The translations under genes and the position numbers were made by a program. DNA of 64,000 bases from Epinephelus fuscoguttatus (lineage: Eukaryota; Chordata; Actinopteri; Perciformes; Serranidae), in the NCBI RefSeq assembly GCF_011397635.1, contig NC_064755.1:36376059-36440058 (forward strand), given 5' to 3'. Under the pieces are notes generated by a model. That model did not search any database, had not been told where the DNA came from, and saw only the letters and a list, made by a program, of their open reading frames with translations. Of this stretch, positions 1-11,099 are shown one piece after another (the stretch's first letter is position 1; each line of letters starts with the position of its first letter).

Positions 1-238
1 GTTGAGTTGTGGTAATGAAAACACAGACACCCGATTCATCCTCCTCTCCAAAGATTTACTGTCATTATCCAAGTTAGTAGATGAACTTGTTAGAAAAGTA
101 TCATGTCAGTATTATCACAGTTATGTTTAATATTTACCTAATCTACCTACCACAAAATCTCACCTTCTCTGCTGATCTAATTTTTGTAACAATAAAGAAA
201 TTGTGGTTCCAATAATTATTATGTTCTTCATTCTGAAG
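1..238. other. 5' flank of collectin copy A
   Basis: No coding feature is visible. The conserved promoter and untranslated exon found upstream of copies B and C are not recognisable here, so the first exon and promoter of copy A may lie outside the window or be lost. Confidence 0.4.
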
Positions 239-3200
239 ATGAGGATGATTCTTCTACTCTGCATCCTCTGCCTGATGACTTCTACTGCCCACAATCAGGC
301 TGTAGGTAAATATGGTCCCCAAATCCCGCATGACACACTACAGGATGTTTTGATGATTACCATGCCAGAAAGAGCATGAATGCGCCACCTTGGGTGATCT
401 CATGGGGAAGCAGATGTAAACAAAATGGAGACTGGCATGGTGCAACAACACACTGTAATGTTAACAATGCTTTGAGGTGAGAAAAACAAACGCAGAAGAC
501 CAAAACAGTCTGCATGAGAAAAACATCTATAAAAAGTCTACTCTTCAGAAAAAACTGGAGGTAAAACTTTAACCATCAGTTTAAATATCTGTCAACAGTA
601 GTAAAGTTAGCCTCAAGAGCTAGAGTGTTTACCCTTGCTTGGCAACATCGTCAGCTGCTCCATATTGATGTAATCATAAAAGTTATTATACAGATTTATA
701 ATTATCGGTCTGTGAGCAGCTTGGGAGGTTTAAGACTGGATCTGTTAAACTGTGACAGAAAAAGTGAAAAAACTAGAATTACTACCCCACGGTTTAATGC
801 CTCTGTGCACCAGTTAAGTTTCTCTTACAGTTTACATCCATGTCTGAGAAAACATAGATGCTTCACACACAGAAGAACTATACAATCAGCACAGTTTCAA
901 GGTGGGCACGCAAAATTAGAGTCACCACTTCAGTATCTGACCAAATGTTTCATTACTATTATTTTATCCTATTTGACATTTGTGTTAAGTTTTGTCATAA
1001 TTAGCATATAAATCCTTGACTTATGGCTAAAAACATATTTTGTGAGGTCACAGTGACCTTGACCTTTAACGACAAAATTCTAATCAGTAAATCTATACTA
1101 CTATACAGCTGTACACTGACTGCTTTAAGTTATATCAAAGTGTCATTTCTATAGTGTTGTCCCATGAAAAGATATAATAAAATATTTCAAAAAATGGGAG
1201 GGGTGTACTCACTTGTGTGAGATACTGTAAGGTCATGAAGACATGCCCTTACATCCAGATGCATTCTTCGTACTATCTGGCGATTTTAACCATGTCTCTC
1301 TCTCCAAGACTTTGCCCACTTTTAAACAGTTTGTGAACTGCAGCACACGGAGCGACAGAACATTGGACCTCCTGTATGTGAATACATACAAATGTGCAGC
1401 GCTGCCCCCTCTTGGTCGTTCGGACCATGACATGGTTCATCTCTCCCCCACATACGTCCCAGCAGTGAAGAGATTGCCCATCACCATCGGACAGTCTAAA
1501 TGCTGGTCTGTGGAGACAGAGGAAGCACTTCAGGACTGTCTGGAGTCAACTGACGGGGAGGTTTTTTTATAATGAGTATGGGGAGGATATTGATGGACTA
1601 ACTGGATGTGTTACTGATTACATCAATTTCTGCATGAATGTAATCGTGCCCGCCAGGAACATTCGATGCTTCCCCAAGAATAAACCCTGGGTGACCACCA
1701 GCCTAAAGGTCCTTTTAAATAACAAAAAAGAGCATTCAGGGAGGGGGACAGGGGAAAAGCTAAAGAAATACAAAGGGAACTGAGGGTGAAGATTAGGGGG
1801 GACAAGGAGGCATACAGACTAAAACTAGAGAGCCAGCTGCAGCGGGGGTGGGTGAAGGAGGTCTGGGCTGGGATGAGGAACATCACGGGCATGAAGGGGA
1901 AGGGTGGTTCCCTACCGGAGGGTGACCAGGACCTACCGGATGAACTGAATAGGTTCTTTAATAGATTTGACGGACCCGCACCAGGCCAGCCTGCCCCAGC
2001 CGGTGTGCTACCCTGTTCTGTCCCGAGCTCTAACTGTTTCCTCATCCCAGCTTTAAAAAATGATCAGGAAAGCCAGCTCCATTACTGGAGCTGAGCTGGA
2101 TACAGTGCAGTGGGTTGGAGAGAAACCGCTCTCTCAAAAAATTGAGAATGATCATCTCCAACCCCTCACACCCCCTTCATGCCCTGGGGGTTATTAATCT
2201 GAGCACCTTCTCCCACAGGCTGATGGCGCTGAGGTGCAGGACCGAGCGCTACAGGAGGTCCTTCATTCCGGCTGCCATCAGAAATTTTAATGCACTGTAA
2301 TGTACTGCACTTTAGTTATTTATTTATTTATCACCTAGTATGTCTGTGGTTTTAAGATATTTGATCATTAATTACTTTTAACTATCATGCCTGGTATTTT
2401 AGTATTTTCTTAGTGATTTTTTCTGTGGTGCATTGAACAAGTATTGTGTTGTCCTTTTTGGTTGCATGTAGTTGTGGCTAAGGTGTCGTTGCTGCAGCAA
2501 CAAATCAATTTCCTGGAAAGGATCAATAAAGTTGATTTGATTTGACATCAACCTTTGACCCCTGACACCCAAAATCTAATCAGATGATTGTTGAGTCTCA
2601 GTGGACCTCTGTACCAAATATGAAGAAATTCCCCTTAGGCGTCCTTGAGACTCTATGTTCACAAGAATGAGACAGATATGGTTACAGTGACCTTGACGTT
2701 TGACCAACGGCCACCAAAAACGAATCAGTAAATCATTCAGTCCAACTGGACATTTGTGCCAAATTTGAAGAAACTCCCTTGAGGTGTTCTTAAGAAATTG
2801 CTTAACATGGGTGGGACAGACGGACAACCCGAAAACATAATGCCTCTGGCCACGGCTATCACCGGTGCAGAGTGTTTCCTTTTTTTTCAGTTCAAGTTTT
2901 GTTTTCAATGCCAAAACTTAATATCACTGTTCTAGCTCCATACCTTCCCTGCTCTTCCCAACAGGAGTTCCTGGATCACCTGGACCACCTGGACCATCTG
3001 GACCTGCTGGACCACGTGGACCTGCTGGACCTGTTGGACCTGTTGGACCTGTTGGACCTCGTGGAATGACTGGATTTCGTGGACCTGCTGGACTTCCTGG
3101 AATGACTGGACCTGCTGGACCTGCTGCATTCTGTGGACGAGGTTTAATATTTTATATACACTGAACAAAAATATAAACGCACCACTTTTGTTTTTGCTCT

Positions 3201-6200
3201 CATTTTTCATGAGCTGAACTCAAAGATCTTAAACATTTTCTATACACACAAAAGACCATTTCCTCACAAATATTGTTCACAAATCTGTCTAAATCTGTGT
3301 TAGTGAGCACTTCTCCTTTGCCGCAATAATCCATCCCACCTCACAGGTGTGGCATATCAAGATGCTGATTAGACAGCATGAATATTTCACAGGTGTGCCT
3401 TAGGCTGGCCACAATAAAAGACCACTCTGAAATGTGCAGTTTTATCACACCGCACAATGCCACAGATGTCGCAAGTTTTGAGGGAGCGTGCAATTGGCAT
3501 GCTGATTGCAGGAATGTCCACCAGAGCTGTTGCCTGTGAATTGAATGTTCATTTCTCTACCATAAGCCATCTCCAAAGGCGTTTCAGACAGTTTGGCAGT
3601 ACATCCAACCGGCCTCACAACCACAGACCACGTGTAACCACACCAGCCCAGGACCTCCACATCCAGCATGTTCACCTCCAAGATCGAGGTGAGACCAGCC
3701 ACCCGGACAGCTGCTGCAACAATCGGTTTGCATAACCAAAGAATTTCTGCACAAACTGTCAGAAACCCTCTCAGGAAGCTCATCTGCATGCTCGCCGTCC
3801 TCATCGGGCGCCTCGACCTGACTGCAGTTCGTTGTCGTAACCAACTTGAGTGGGCAAATGCCCACATTCGATGGCGTCTGGCACGTTGGAGAGGTGTTCT
3901 CTTCATGGATGAATCCCAGTTTTCACTGTTCAGGCAGATGGCAGATAGCATGTGAGGCGTCGTGTGGGGCGGTTTGCTGATGTCAACGCTGTGGATCGAG
4001 TGGCCCATGGTGGCGGTGGGGTTATGGTATGGGCAGGCGATGTTATGGACAACGAACACAGGTGCATTTTATTGATGGCATTTTGAATGCACAGAGATAT
4101 CGTGGAGATCCTGAGGCCCATTGTTGTGCCATTCGACCATCACCTCATGTTGCAGCATGATAATGCACGGCCCCATGTTGCAAGGATCTGTACACAATTC
4201 CTGGAAGCTGAAAACATCCCAGTTCTTGCATGGCCAGCATACTCGCTGGACATGTCACCCATTGAGCATGTTTGGGATGCTCTGGATCGGCGTATACGAC
4301 AGCATGTTCCAGTTCCTGCCAATATCCAGCAACTTCGCGCAGCCATTGAAGAGGAGTGGACCAACATTCCACAGGCCGCAATCAACAACCTGATCAACTC
4401 TATGCGAAGGAGATGCGTTGCACTGCGTGAGGCAAATGGTGGTCACACCAGATACTGACTGGTTTTCTGACGACCCCCCCCCAATAAAGCAAAACTGCAC
4501 ATTTCAGAGTGACCTTTTATTGTGGCCAGCCTAAGGCACACCTGTGCAATATTCATGCTGTCTAATCAGCATCTTGATATGCCACACCTGTGAGGTGGGA
4601 TGGATTATCTCGGCAAAGGAGAAGTGCTCACTAACACAGATTTAGACAGATTTGTGAACAATATTTGTGAGGAAATGGTCTTTAGTGTGGATAGAAAATG
4701 TTTTAGATCTTTGAGTTCAGCTCATGAAAAATGGAAGCAAAAACAAAAGTGGTGCGTTTATATTTTTGTTCAGTGTATTTTAAAGCATAGACACTGTTTA
4801 TTGTATCAAATTATTTTCACCAACTGAGTAACTGCTGTTTGTCATTTAATAAAATGTAGGATGCAGCAATTGTACAACCTGAGCAAGGTTCAGTCTTCAC
4901 TGATACACAAAGAAATCTCAATACACACAGACTCACTCATTGTTTAGGAGATGTCAATAGATACACTAGGAGTGGACACATACACCGCGTCCAAGTTCAC
5001 TATAATACTCTTTTTTTTTTTTAGGTATTTATTTTTGTTGAGGCTATGTCTGAGTGATATTTTTTCAACTCTTTTAAGCTCTGAGCCCATAATTTCTAAG
5101 TCTTACACACAATGCAATTTAAAAGGGTCGATTTCACTCAGCAGGATCAGTGTACTCATCAAGGTAAGAACAACATCACCTGTGACAACGGTTTCATGTC
5201 TGAGAAATTAACTGGCAATGTAATCAGGATAATCTAGGCTTGAGATTTCAGATGTTTACCAGAAAGCTTGTGTTACAAACTGGGCATAAAATTGGAAAGA
5301 TGTGGGTGATGTCCATGCACAGAGAGTCTAATGAAAGATGCCACTGACTTGTCCAGTATTTTTGGAGTTTAACCTGTACTGGGACTAAAACTTGTGGTCT
5401 CACAGACTGTAGCAACACCTTGCAGACAGCCTGTTAGTCGAGTGGTCCTGCCCTAAAATATGCATAACTTCCAAACCGTTTTTTGTACTAGGCTGTTAAC
5501 ATGTTTATTACTGCTGTACAGTTGAGCATTTTAACACGCGAGTCTGTGGGGATTTCCCCTGTTTTGGAATCAGCCTCAAGTGGCCAGTCAAGGAACTGCA
5601 GATTTTGGCACATCTGCATTGGCTTTATTCTTCAGCCTTGGAGGTTGCCACTTGGTTTTAACTAATGCTTACTTTTACTGATGAATACTTTGTCCATGGT
5701 TTTTTTGTAGTTTTGTTAGTTTAATCAATTAATTATTCAAACTACATTTAGTCTGAGACACTTTGGTCTCAGTGCATACATGTGAGAAAAGAGTGAAAAT
5801 TGAGTCAGTTCTGGTTTACTCAACATTCAGCGTATTCAGAGAAGGAAAAAAAAGACAAATTAACTTGTGCAAGAAGTGAAGATGAAACTTTTCATTTGTA
5901 GAAGGTGCACATGTGACAGTGTGGACTCAGATCCAACTTACTACCCGTTTGGTAACTAAACTTAATCTGTTTCATCCAGATATCTTTGGCCCTATTATGG
6001 AGGAACTTGAAACCTTAAAGAAGAGCCTTGCGAAGTCCAAGCTGAGTAAGTATCCTATTCAATCATTACAAGGGAGTGTTACAAGGAATGAGAACATGTG
6101 GAAAGAGATTAGTTATAGTTGTTAATGAGACACTGCTGTGTTTGATTTCTTGTTGAAATAAGTTGTGTTCATGCTAATGTTGTGCTTTTAATATTGCCTC

Positions 6201-6920
6201 AGTATATTTGTTTCAAATGCATCTTTTATTCAGGGAGGATGTTGTCTGAGAAAGGAGCAATGAGAAATATTTTTCGTGAAATGCTGCAATATTTCCTCAA
6301 TCTTAATGCATTTACATACAAACTGCATCATTATTGTGGAGGGGGGGAACTGCAGATATTTCAACATGTTTTTCTTTTGAACATCAAAGCCAGAAAAAAG
6401 ACTGTTTTTCACCTGTGTATGAGGCTAAAAGAGAGTCTGATATTTTAATGTCAGTGGAACACACGTGAAATGAATGTGTTATGCAAAAGACATCTGAGCA
6501 GAGCTCAAGGGCCAACATGACAACACAGTTTTGAGTGTAGAAAGTGTGTTATCACTGCTTCATTTATTCCTGATGTGTTGCATGTTGTTCTCTTTATTTT
6601 CAGCTATAAACTACGACTTTGTCCGCAGCGTTGGTCAGAAATACTTTGAGCTGGCTTTGCCCCAGAACGAGGAAGAGAACAACATACTGACTCAAGTGTT
6701 TGTGGAAAGTAACGAGAACACCTGGATCAACGTCAGCAATAAAGCAGTGGGGAAGTTTGAGGCTGATATGAAAAACCAACATCTGGCCTTTACCAAATGG
6801 GGAGAAGGGCAGCCAGACAAGTCCATCCAGGATACAGGCTGCATTATGCTGTCAGAAAACGGTGTCTGGAAAGTGACACCTGAATGCTCTCTGAATGCTT
6901 ACATCATTTGTCAGATATAG
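239..6920 (+). CDS. Collectin copy A (C-type lectin with collagen stalk), lectin domain internally deleted
   Basis: Predicted secreted collectin related to mannose- or hexose-binding lectins, which oligomerise through collagen helices and bind sugars on microbes. Exons are 239-305 (signal peptide, ending at a phase-1 GT donor), 2965-3141 (collagen), 5980-6045 (short coiled-coil neck) and 6604-6920 (lectin domain, TAG stop). Joined they give 627 nt, 208 aa, without a stop. The collagen exon holds 18 Gly-X-Y triplets, many of them GPA or GPV, followed by a cysteine in AFCGRG. Unlike copies B and C, exon 1 carries no collagen triplets. Compared with copy C the lectin exon is 66 bp shorter. Twenty-one residues are missing after QKYF, including the first conserved cysteine, and one further codon is lost. 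The motifs GQPD and GVWKV remain. The deletion keeps frame, so a protein could be made, but the pairing of the terminal cysteine is lost. The gene may be a decaying paralogue or a variant lectin. The choice of the ATG at 239 rests on similarity to the signal peptides of the other copies. Confidence 0.75.
1030..1130. repeat. Teleost interspersed repeat, left part
   Basis: The segment with 'cagtgaccttgacctttaa' and 'aattctaatcagt' resembles the block at 2560-2870. The two pieces flank the LINE remnant, suggesting that the LINE landed in an older repeat. Confidence 0.45.
1240..2545 (+). mobile_element. Non-LTR retrotransposon (LINE) remnant, reverse transcriptase deleted
   Basis: A frame at 1243-1572 resembles the end of a LINE endonuclease domain, with a GDFNH-like motif, a TLDLLYVN motif and a PPLGRSDHD motif, the last typical of the catalytic SDH of these nucleases. 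Further linker coding follows at about 1570-2040 in shifted frames. The reading then jumps to a C-terminal piece at 2115-2300 ending in [17 protein letters not shown], a familiar end of fish LINE ORF2 proteins. The reverse-transcriptase core between them is absent. The 3' end is an AT-rich tail with a short TTGATT repeat. It lies in intron 1 of collectin copy A, same strand. The clade (L2, Rex1 or CR1 group) is not settled. Confidence 0.75.
2560..2870. repeat. Teleost interspersed repeat, right part
   Basis: It contains two diverged, roughly 130-bp units built on 'ccaaatttgaagaaactccc' and 'gtgaccttgacgtttgacca', ending in 'acaacccgaaaacataatgc'. I recognise this as a widespread fish repeat but cannot name its family. 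It is the likely continuation of 1030-1130. Confidence 0.45.
3159..4776 (+). mobile_element. Tc1/mariner DNA transposon with long inverted repeats, transposase broken
   Basis: The element begins CACTGAACAAAAATATAAAC and ends in its reverse complement, flanked by TA on both sides (3157-3158 and 4777-4778), the standard Tc1 target duplication. The inverted repeats are about 288 bp each (3159-3446 and 4490-4776). The transposase reads in pieces. There is a helix-turn-helix N-terminus at 3457-3670, a DDE part with [10 protein letters not shown] at about 3900-3940, and a C-terminal part at 4087-4458 with [12 protein letters not shown] and [13 protein letters not shown]. Frameshifts near 3670 and 3780 and a stop near 3953 make it non-autonomous. 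It sits in intron 2 of collectin copy A, only 17 bp beyond the exon 2 end. The donor itself is outside the element. Confidence 0.93.
4779..5979. other. Remainder of copy A intron 2
   Basis: No gene is visible between the Tc1 element and the neck exon. A short T-rich run lies near 5011-5022. The segment 5478-5655 is a repeat copy listed separately. Confidence 0.4.
5478..5655 (+). repeat. Dispersed repeat, copy 1 of a pair
   Basis: It matches 54,840-55,015 over most of its length. Shared blocks include 'cagcctcaagtggcca', 'ggaactgcag' with 'ttttggcac', and 'ttcagcc'. It is a non-coding fish interspersed repeat of unassigned family. Confidence 0.6.
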
Positions 6921-7159
6921 AAAGTTCTTGTATCCAAGATGAGAAACAATTGCTCCTAGAAATAATAACTTTCACATGTTGAATTTCCCCAAAACGATTA
7001 TCTCAGATCCTTGTCACTACTACAGACATGTATAATTGCATCATTGGCACTGCATTATTTCTGCTGCAAAGATGTATTCCTATATATAAAGGAGTTAAAG
7101 CAACAATATGATATATGTATAGAAACAATGGTGAATTCTGAAGGCATTCAGTGTGTCAC

Positions 7160-7165
7160 AATAAA
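7160..7165 (+). terminator. Poly(A) signal of copy A
   Basis: AATAAA about 240 bases after the stop. The surrounding 'cacaataaag' and the downstream 'tctcatttcat' resemble the 3' end of copy C near 27,373. Confidence 0.6.
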
Positions 7166-7258
7166 GTGTATGGCAATGAAATAGTCTCATTTCATTTATT
7201 CAAGACTCCTGGCAAATTATTTGATTTTAACAAGATTGGCAAAATAACAATCCGGACA

Positions 7259-7870
7259 TTAAAGGAGCTATATGTAAGAAATATAAAGTAAATAGTCATA
7301 AAATCCTCCTAATATGCCACAGAGACTAAGGAATAATGTTCATATAACATACTGATCTCACCGACAACAATAGTACAGCCAGAATATTCGCATTTAAAAA
7401 AAAAAATTTACGGTCCCCAAATCATGTTTACGTTTTGAATTTGTGTTTTGGCCTGTTGCGCCACCCACCGCCATCTACCAGTCACGCAGTCAGTAGAGTC
7501 TCAGCATCAGTTACAGTTACGACTGAGCTACAGCAGCACGGCAAACAGCATTCGCAGTGTCCCGGTACATAGCATTAGCAGCCGGCTCCTCATGAGCTGT
7601 ATCCCGGCAGCAGCGTTAGCAGCAGAGAAGCCGGACTTGCTTGAACGGTCCACGAAAACCAAAGATCAAGGATGCGGCGACGCAGCCCTGCCACGGCAGC
7701 CGCCCGTGGGCAAACAAATCAGTCTCCAGCGTGCCGCTGTCCAGCAACCTCAAATCTGTAGGGGAGGGGGGACGGACATGACTCGCGGCAGTATTTTGAA
7801 TTTGAGTGCAGTAACCGTTTTGGCCACATTCTTACATACAACGCCTTTAGTATAACTAAAGCAGATGGCA
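7259..7870. repeat. TTAA-started interspersed repeat, right end not found
   Basis: It begins TTAAAGGAGCTATATGTAAG and includes a GC-richer centre with an accidental open frame at 7448-7855 that has no recognisable domain. I recall this as a common fish MITE-like sequence. The matching inverted end is not visible, so the right limit is approximate. Confidence 0.45.
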
Positions 7871-8588
7871 TCTAAGAAGTACTAAATGACAAATCTTTCA
7901 GATCGACGACAGACTATGAAATCATCTAGGGTCTCATTTTTTAAAACATTGCATACACACAAAACAAGGTTTGAAAGAGGTGAACACAACTTCCCACGCA
8001 AACTTTCTGATCTATAAAAACAGACTTGATGGGAGAGACTCTGACCCATGCTTACAAACATTTTGGAGACAGGAAATTGGCGACATAGATGGTGAGGTGG
8101 AAGCCTAATTGTAGAAATTGTTAAATAGTTTTTGGTGCATGCCATTTTTGGCTTTTGTCTGTATGAACATTTTTAGTATAAATCCTACGTACTGTTTTAT
8201 AAACGAAACCCCTGGACACTCTCAAAGTGCCCAGCGGGGCACAGTGTTTTTACTCAGAGCTGAGAACACTACAATAGAACAAAGCTCATTCAGGAATTAA
8301 AAACAGAAAACAAACATTCTCTGGGACAACAAAATCAGGCTCCCATTCATTGTCTATAGAGCAGCTCCAGACTTTATACCCTATGACATCACAAGTTTTA
8401 AGACTTACTTCTCTGGTTTCTGGCTTTTAGAGACAGCAGCTCATATTCACAAATATTGATTGAACTTTTCTTGGCCATAGAAATAATATATTAAAATTCT
8501 TAATTCAGGTGGTGTTCCCCTTTAATATGATACATCTGTGACCAGTACCAGCACAAAGATGGTTATATTGAGTAGATTCCTTTGAAAA

Positions 8589-8622
8589 CATCATCATCAT
8601 CATGGGAATGATGATGATGATG
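8589..8622. repeat. Inverted CAT/ATG microsatellite (perfect hairpin)
   Basis: Five CAT triplets (8589-8603), a 4-base loop GGGA, then five ATG triplets (8608-8622), which form a perfect 15-bp stem. Confidence 0.85.
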
Positions 8623-8653
8623 ATTCACTGCATTGTGCTTTTTATCACTCTTT

Positions 8654-8655
<2 letters not shown>

Positions 8656-8695
<40 letters not shown>
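8656..8695. repeat. (CA)20 microsatellite
   Basis: Uninterrupted CA dinucleotides, 34 bases after the CAT/ATG hairpin. Confidence 0.95.
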
Positions 8696-8698
<3 letters not shown>

Positions 8699-9049
8699 GA
8701 GTTCAGTGATATGATTACAAGTCAAAACTGTGTCAAGTTAATCAACTCTGTATATATTATTCCATACTGTAACAGCAATACTGAAATGAAAGCTATAGGT
8801 ACATGCCAATGATAGCATGCTGCTATAGTCGAGTATTCCTCATGCTCACAACTGTCATCCCTATGGCCTCTAAAAAAAGGCATTTCACAGACTTGTCATG
8901 CAACTTTGAACTGACATTGAAAGGAAAAATTATGTAAAACCTATCTAAAATGTTTTTCAATCAAGAACTTAATCATGTTTGCCTAGATATGTGTTTTAAA
9001 TACATATGTCAACACTGACCTTGGCAACCATTCAGACTATTGGTTAAAA

Positions 9050-9224
9050 AGAGGGAGGTTTTGGGACTTCTCTTTTCTGTGTCATATCCCATAAAAAGAT
9101 TCTTCACCTGCTTTTCATTTCCTCTGGTATGATTCTCACATATTTTTGACTGAACTTCTTCTCAGCTATTTTTGTTTGGAAGCAGCACAGAGGCAGCACA
9201 TCCAGCAGTTCTCCTCGTTCATAA
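9050..9224 (+). promoter_or_regulatory. Promoter and untranslated first exon of collectin copy B
   Basis: This block aligns with 18,895-19,073 upstream of copy C. Shared features are a 'tttctgtgt.atatcc' block, an A-rich TATA-like stretch (CATAAAAAGA near 9090), 'tgcttttcatttcctctgg' and a transcribed-looking 'ttgtttggaagcagca'. It ends at a donor GTGAGT at 9225. The matching acceptor is probably AG at 9456-9457, giving a leader exon from 9458 that carries the ATG at 9473. Transcription start is not determined. Confidence 0.6.
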
Positions 9225-9973
9225 GTGAGTTTCTTTCTGTTGGTGTTGTTTGGAGCTTGATTAACATCATTGATACCTCATTTTCTGAATAACTTTTCTA
9301 TATAATTGCACAGAAAATTCCATTCCTGTTACATCAAGCTGGAAACTCTTCTGACTTTGCTCACTTTGACATGATTGTTGAAAATTATGACAAGATAATA
9401 TTCCTGATGCAGCCTATGAATGGAAAACTCCTTAACCATATTTAATCTAAATTTTAGCTCTGCATATAGACAATGAGGATGTGTCTCCTATTCTGGATCC
9501 TCTGCCTGATGGTTCCTATTGGTTACAGTCAGCTTCCAGGTCCTCCTGGTCCCAAAGGAGATGAAGGACCTCCTGGGCGACCTGGGCCACCAGGGAAATA
9601 TGGTTTTCCTGGATCTCCTGGTCAAAAAGGTGGGTAGGTAATAGGGCTAAAACAAGTCAGTGCGTAATTTAAGTAATTCCATTACTAAAAAGCCTCGAGG
9701 CTTCATTAAATCCAGTACAACTATACAGTGCACTGCGTTTCACATGGAAGGTTATTTTTGTGGACACAACGCCCTTATGTTACTTGCACTTTTGATAGCC
9801 TATGCAGCTGTAGCATAGTTGTGAAGCGTGGACTGCAAAACAATGGAGGAAGAGGGACAAGAAAAAAGCGAGAGAAATAAAGAGCAGACATGCCAAAAGG
9901 AAACGACAGAAAGCGTAAAGAACGTGGGATCATGACAATTTAAAACAAAAACACAACATAGTTCAGTGTGTAC

Positions 9974-10986
9974 AAGGGATGTCCCGATCCGATATTCGGC
10001 TCGGTATCGGCCACTGATATTAGCAAAAAACGTGCATCGGCATCAGATCAGACTGCATGGAAAAATGCCGATCCAAGAACTCTGATCCAGTTTTTCATGG
10101 GGTCCGATCCAGGTTTTCTGACCAGCCCAGCGCGCCGCAATTCAAGCAGTCTATTCTAGTGATCCGCTCCAGCTCTTACTATCAATCCACCAGGCCAGCA
10201 TGCAGACCGCAGACACACACAGAGGGTAGGAAGAGTAGTGGTCAACTTAGTTAACTGACTATTTGTTTTCTGCTCTGGTTTTTTGAGAGTGATATTTTTA
10301 TTTGGTTTACACTCTTACTGTTTAAGTAAAGAGCACTGATGGCATTGTTTTGGGCACAATTAGTGAAACTGGAGCCATGGATGGACTATTGCTTGTTTAA
10401 ACAGTTGTACAATATTGTGTGTGGTTTTTTGTCCCCTCTGTTGGTCCCAGGAAACAGCAGCACCAGGCTTGCACTGACACTACTAGAATAACTGAAAAGG
10501 AAAGCCTGCATTGTTTGTTAAATGTCAACAATGTCTTGTGGTGTTTATCTTTTTATTTATTTATTAGGGGGCCAAAGCACAAGTGTGTGGACTCTTGCTG
10601 CTGTTTTAATTTCAATATTAGACATTTTAAAGATTTCTTGTGTTGATTTATTTTCTGTTTATTAAGGGGCCAAAGCAGCCAAAGCAAACCAGCTATATTT
10701 TTATTTAATGTTAATGTTCAAGTTTAAAATTTGTTTATTGAACCCTGTTAACAATAAACAGGTCAGTTTCTCATACCAACTATTGTGGATCATTCTAACT
10801 AATCCGATTAAGTAGTTGTTCTTGTTAGAGTAATATTGCTTGATCAAACCTTTTCTAACATAACTGACAACAAAATAAGTGAATATGTATAATACTCGCT
10901 TGGATCGGATCGGTATCAGCCAAAACTCAAGGCTGTAATATCAGTATCGGATCGGAAGTGGAAAAAGCTGGATCGGGACATCCCTA
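9974..10986. mobile_element. Non-autonomous hAT-type element
   Basis: Terminal inverted repeats run from GGGATGTCCCGATCC to GGATCGGGACATCCC. The flanks carry an exact 8-bp duplication, GTGTGTAC, at 9966-9973 and 10987-10994, as expected for hAT. No transposase frame is present. It lies in intron 1 of copy B. Confidence 0.85.
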
Positions 10987-11099
10987 GTGTGTACACTGCA
11001 AAACGGAGTTAGCTTACCACAACTGCACATCCTCAATACTACAAGATCTAAGGAGAAGACATCCAGTGTATGCCGAGCAGACCCAACACAACAAAGATA

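Larger units (their letters stand above)
7871..9049. other. Spacer between collectin copies A and B
   Basis: No gene is seen. The stretch ending near 8524 in 'ggtggtgttcccctttaa' looks like the right end of another TTAA-type repeat. Simple repeats at 8589-8622 and 8656-8695 are listed separately. Confidence 0.4.

Noticed and set aside
625-1011. 128-codon open frame
   Set aside because: No domain, no splice logic, and it lies in the repeat-bearing intron 1 of collectin copy A.
2932-3210. Minus-strand VQQVQ-rich frame over the collagen exon
   Set aside because: Antisense of Gly-X-Y codons; the + strand is a clear collagen exon.
7448-7855. 135-codon open frame with an Ala/Ser-rich product
   Set aside because: Lies inside a TTAA-started repeat and has no recognisable domain.
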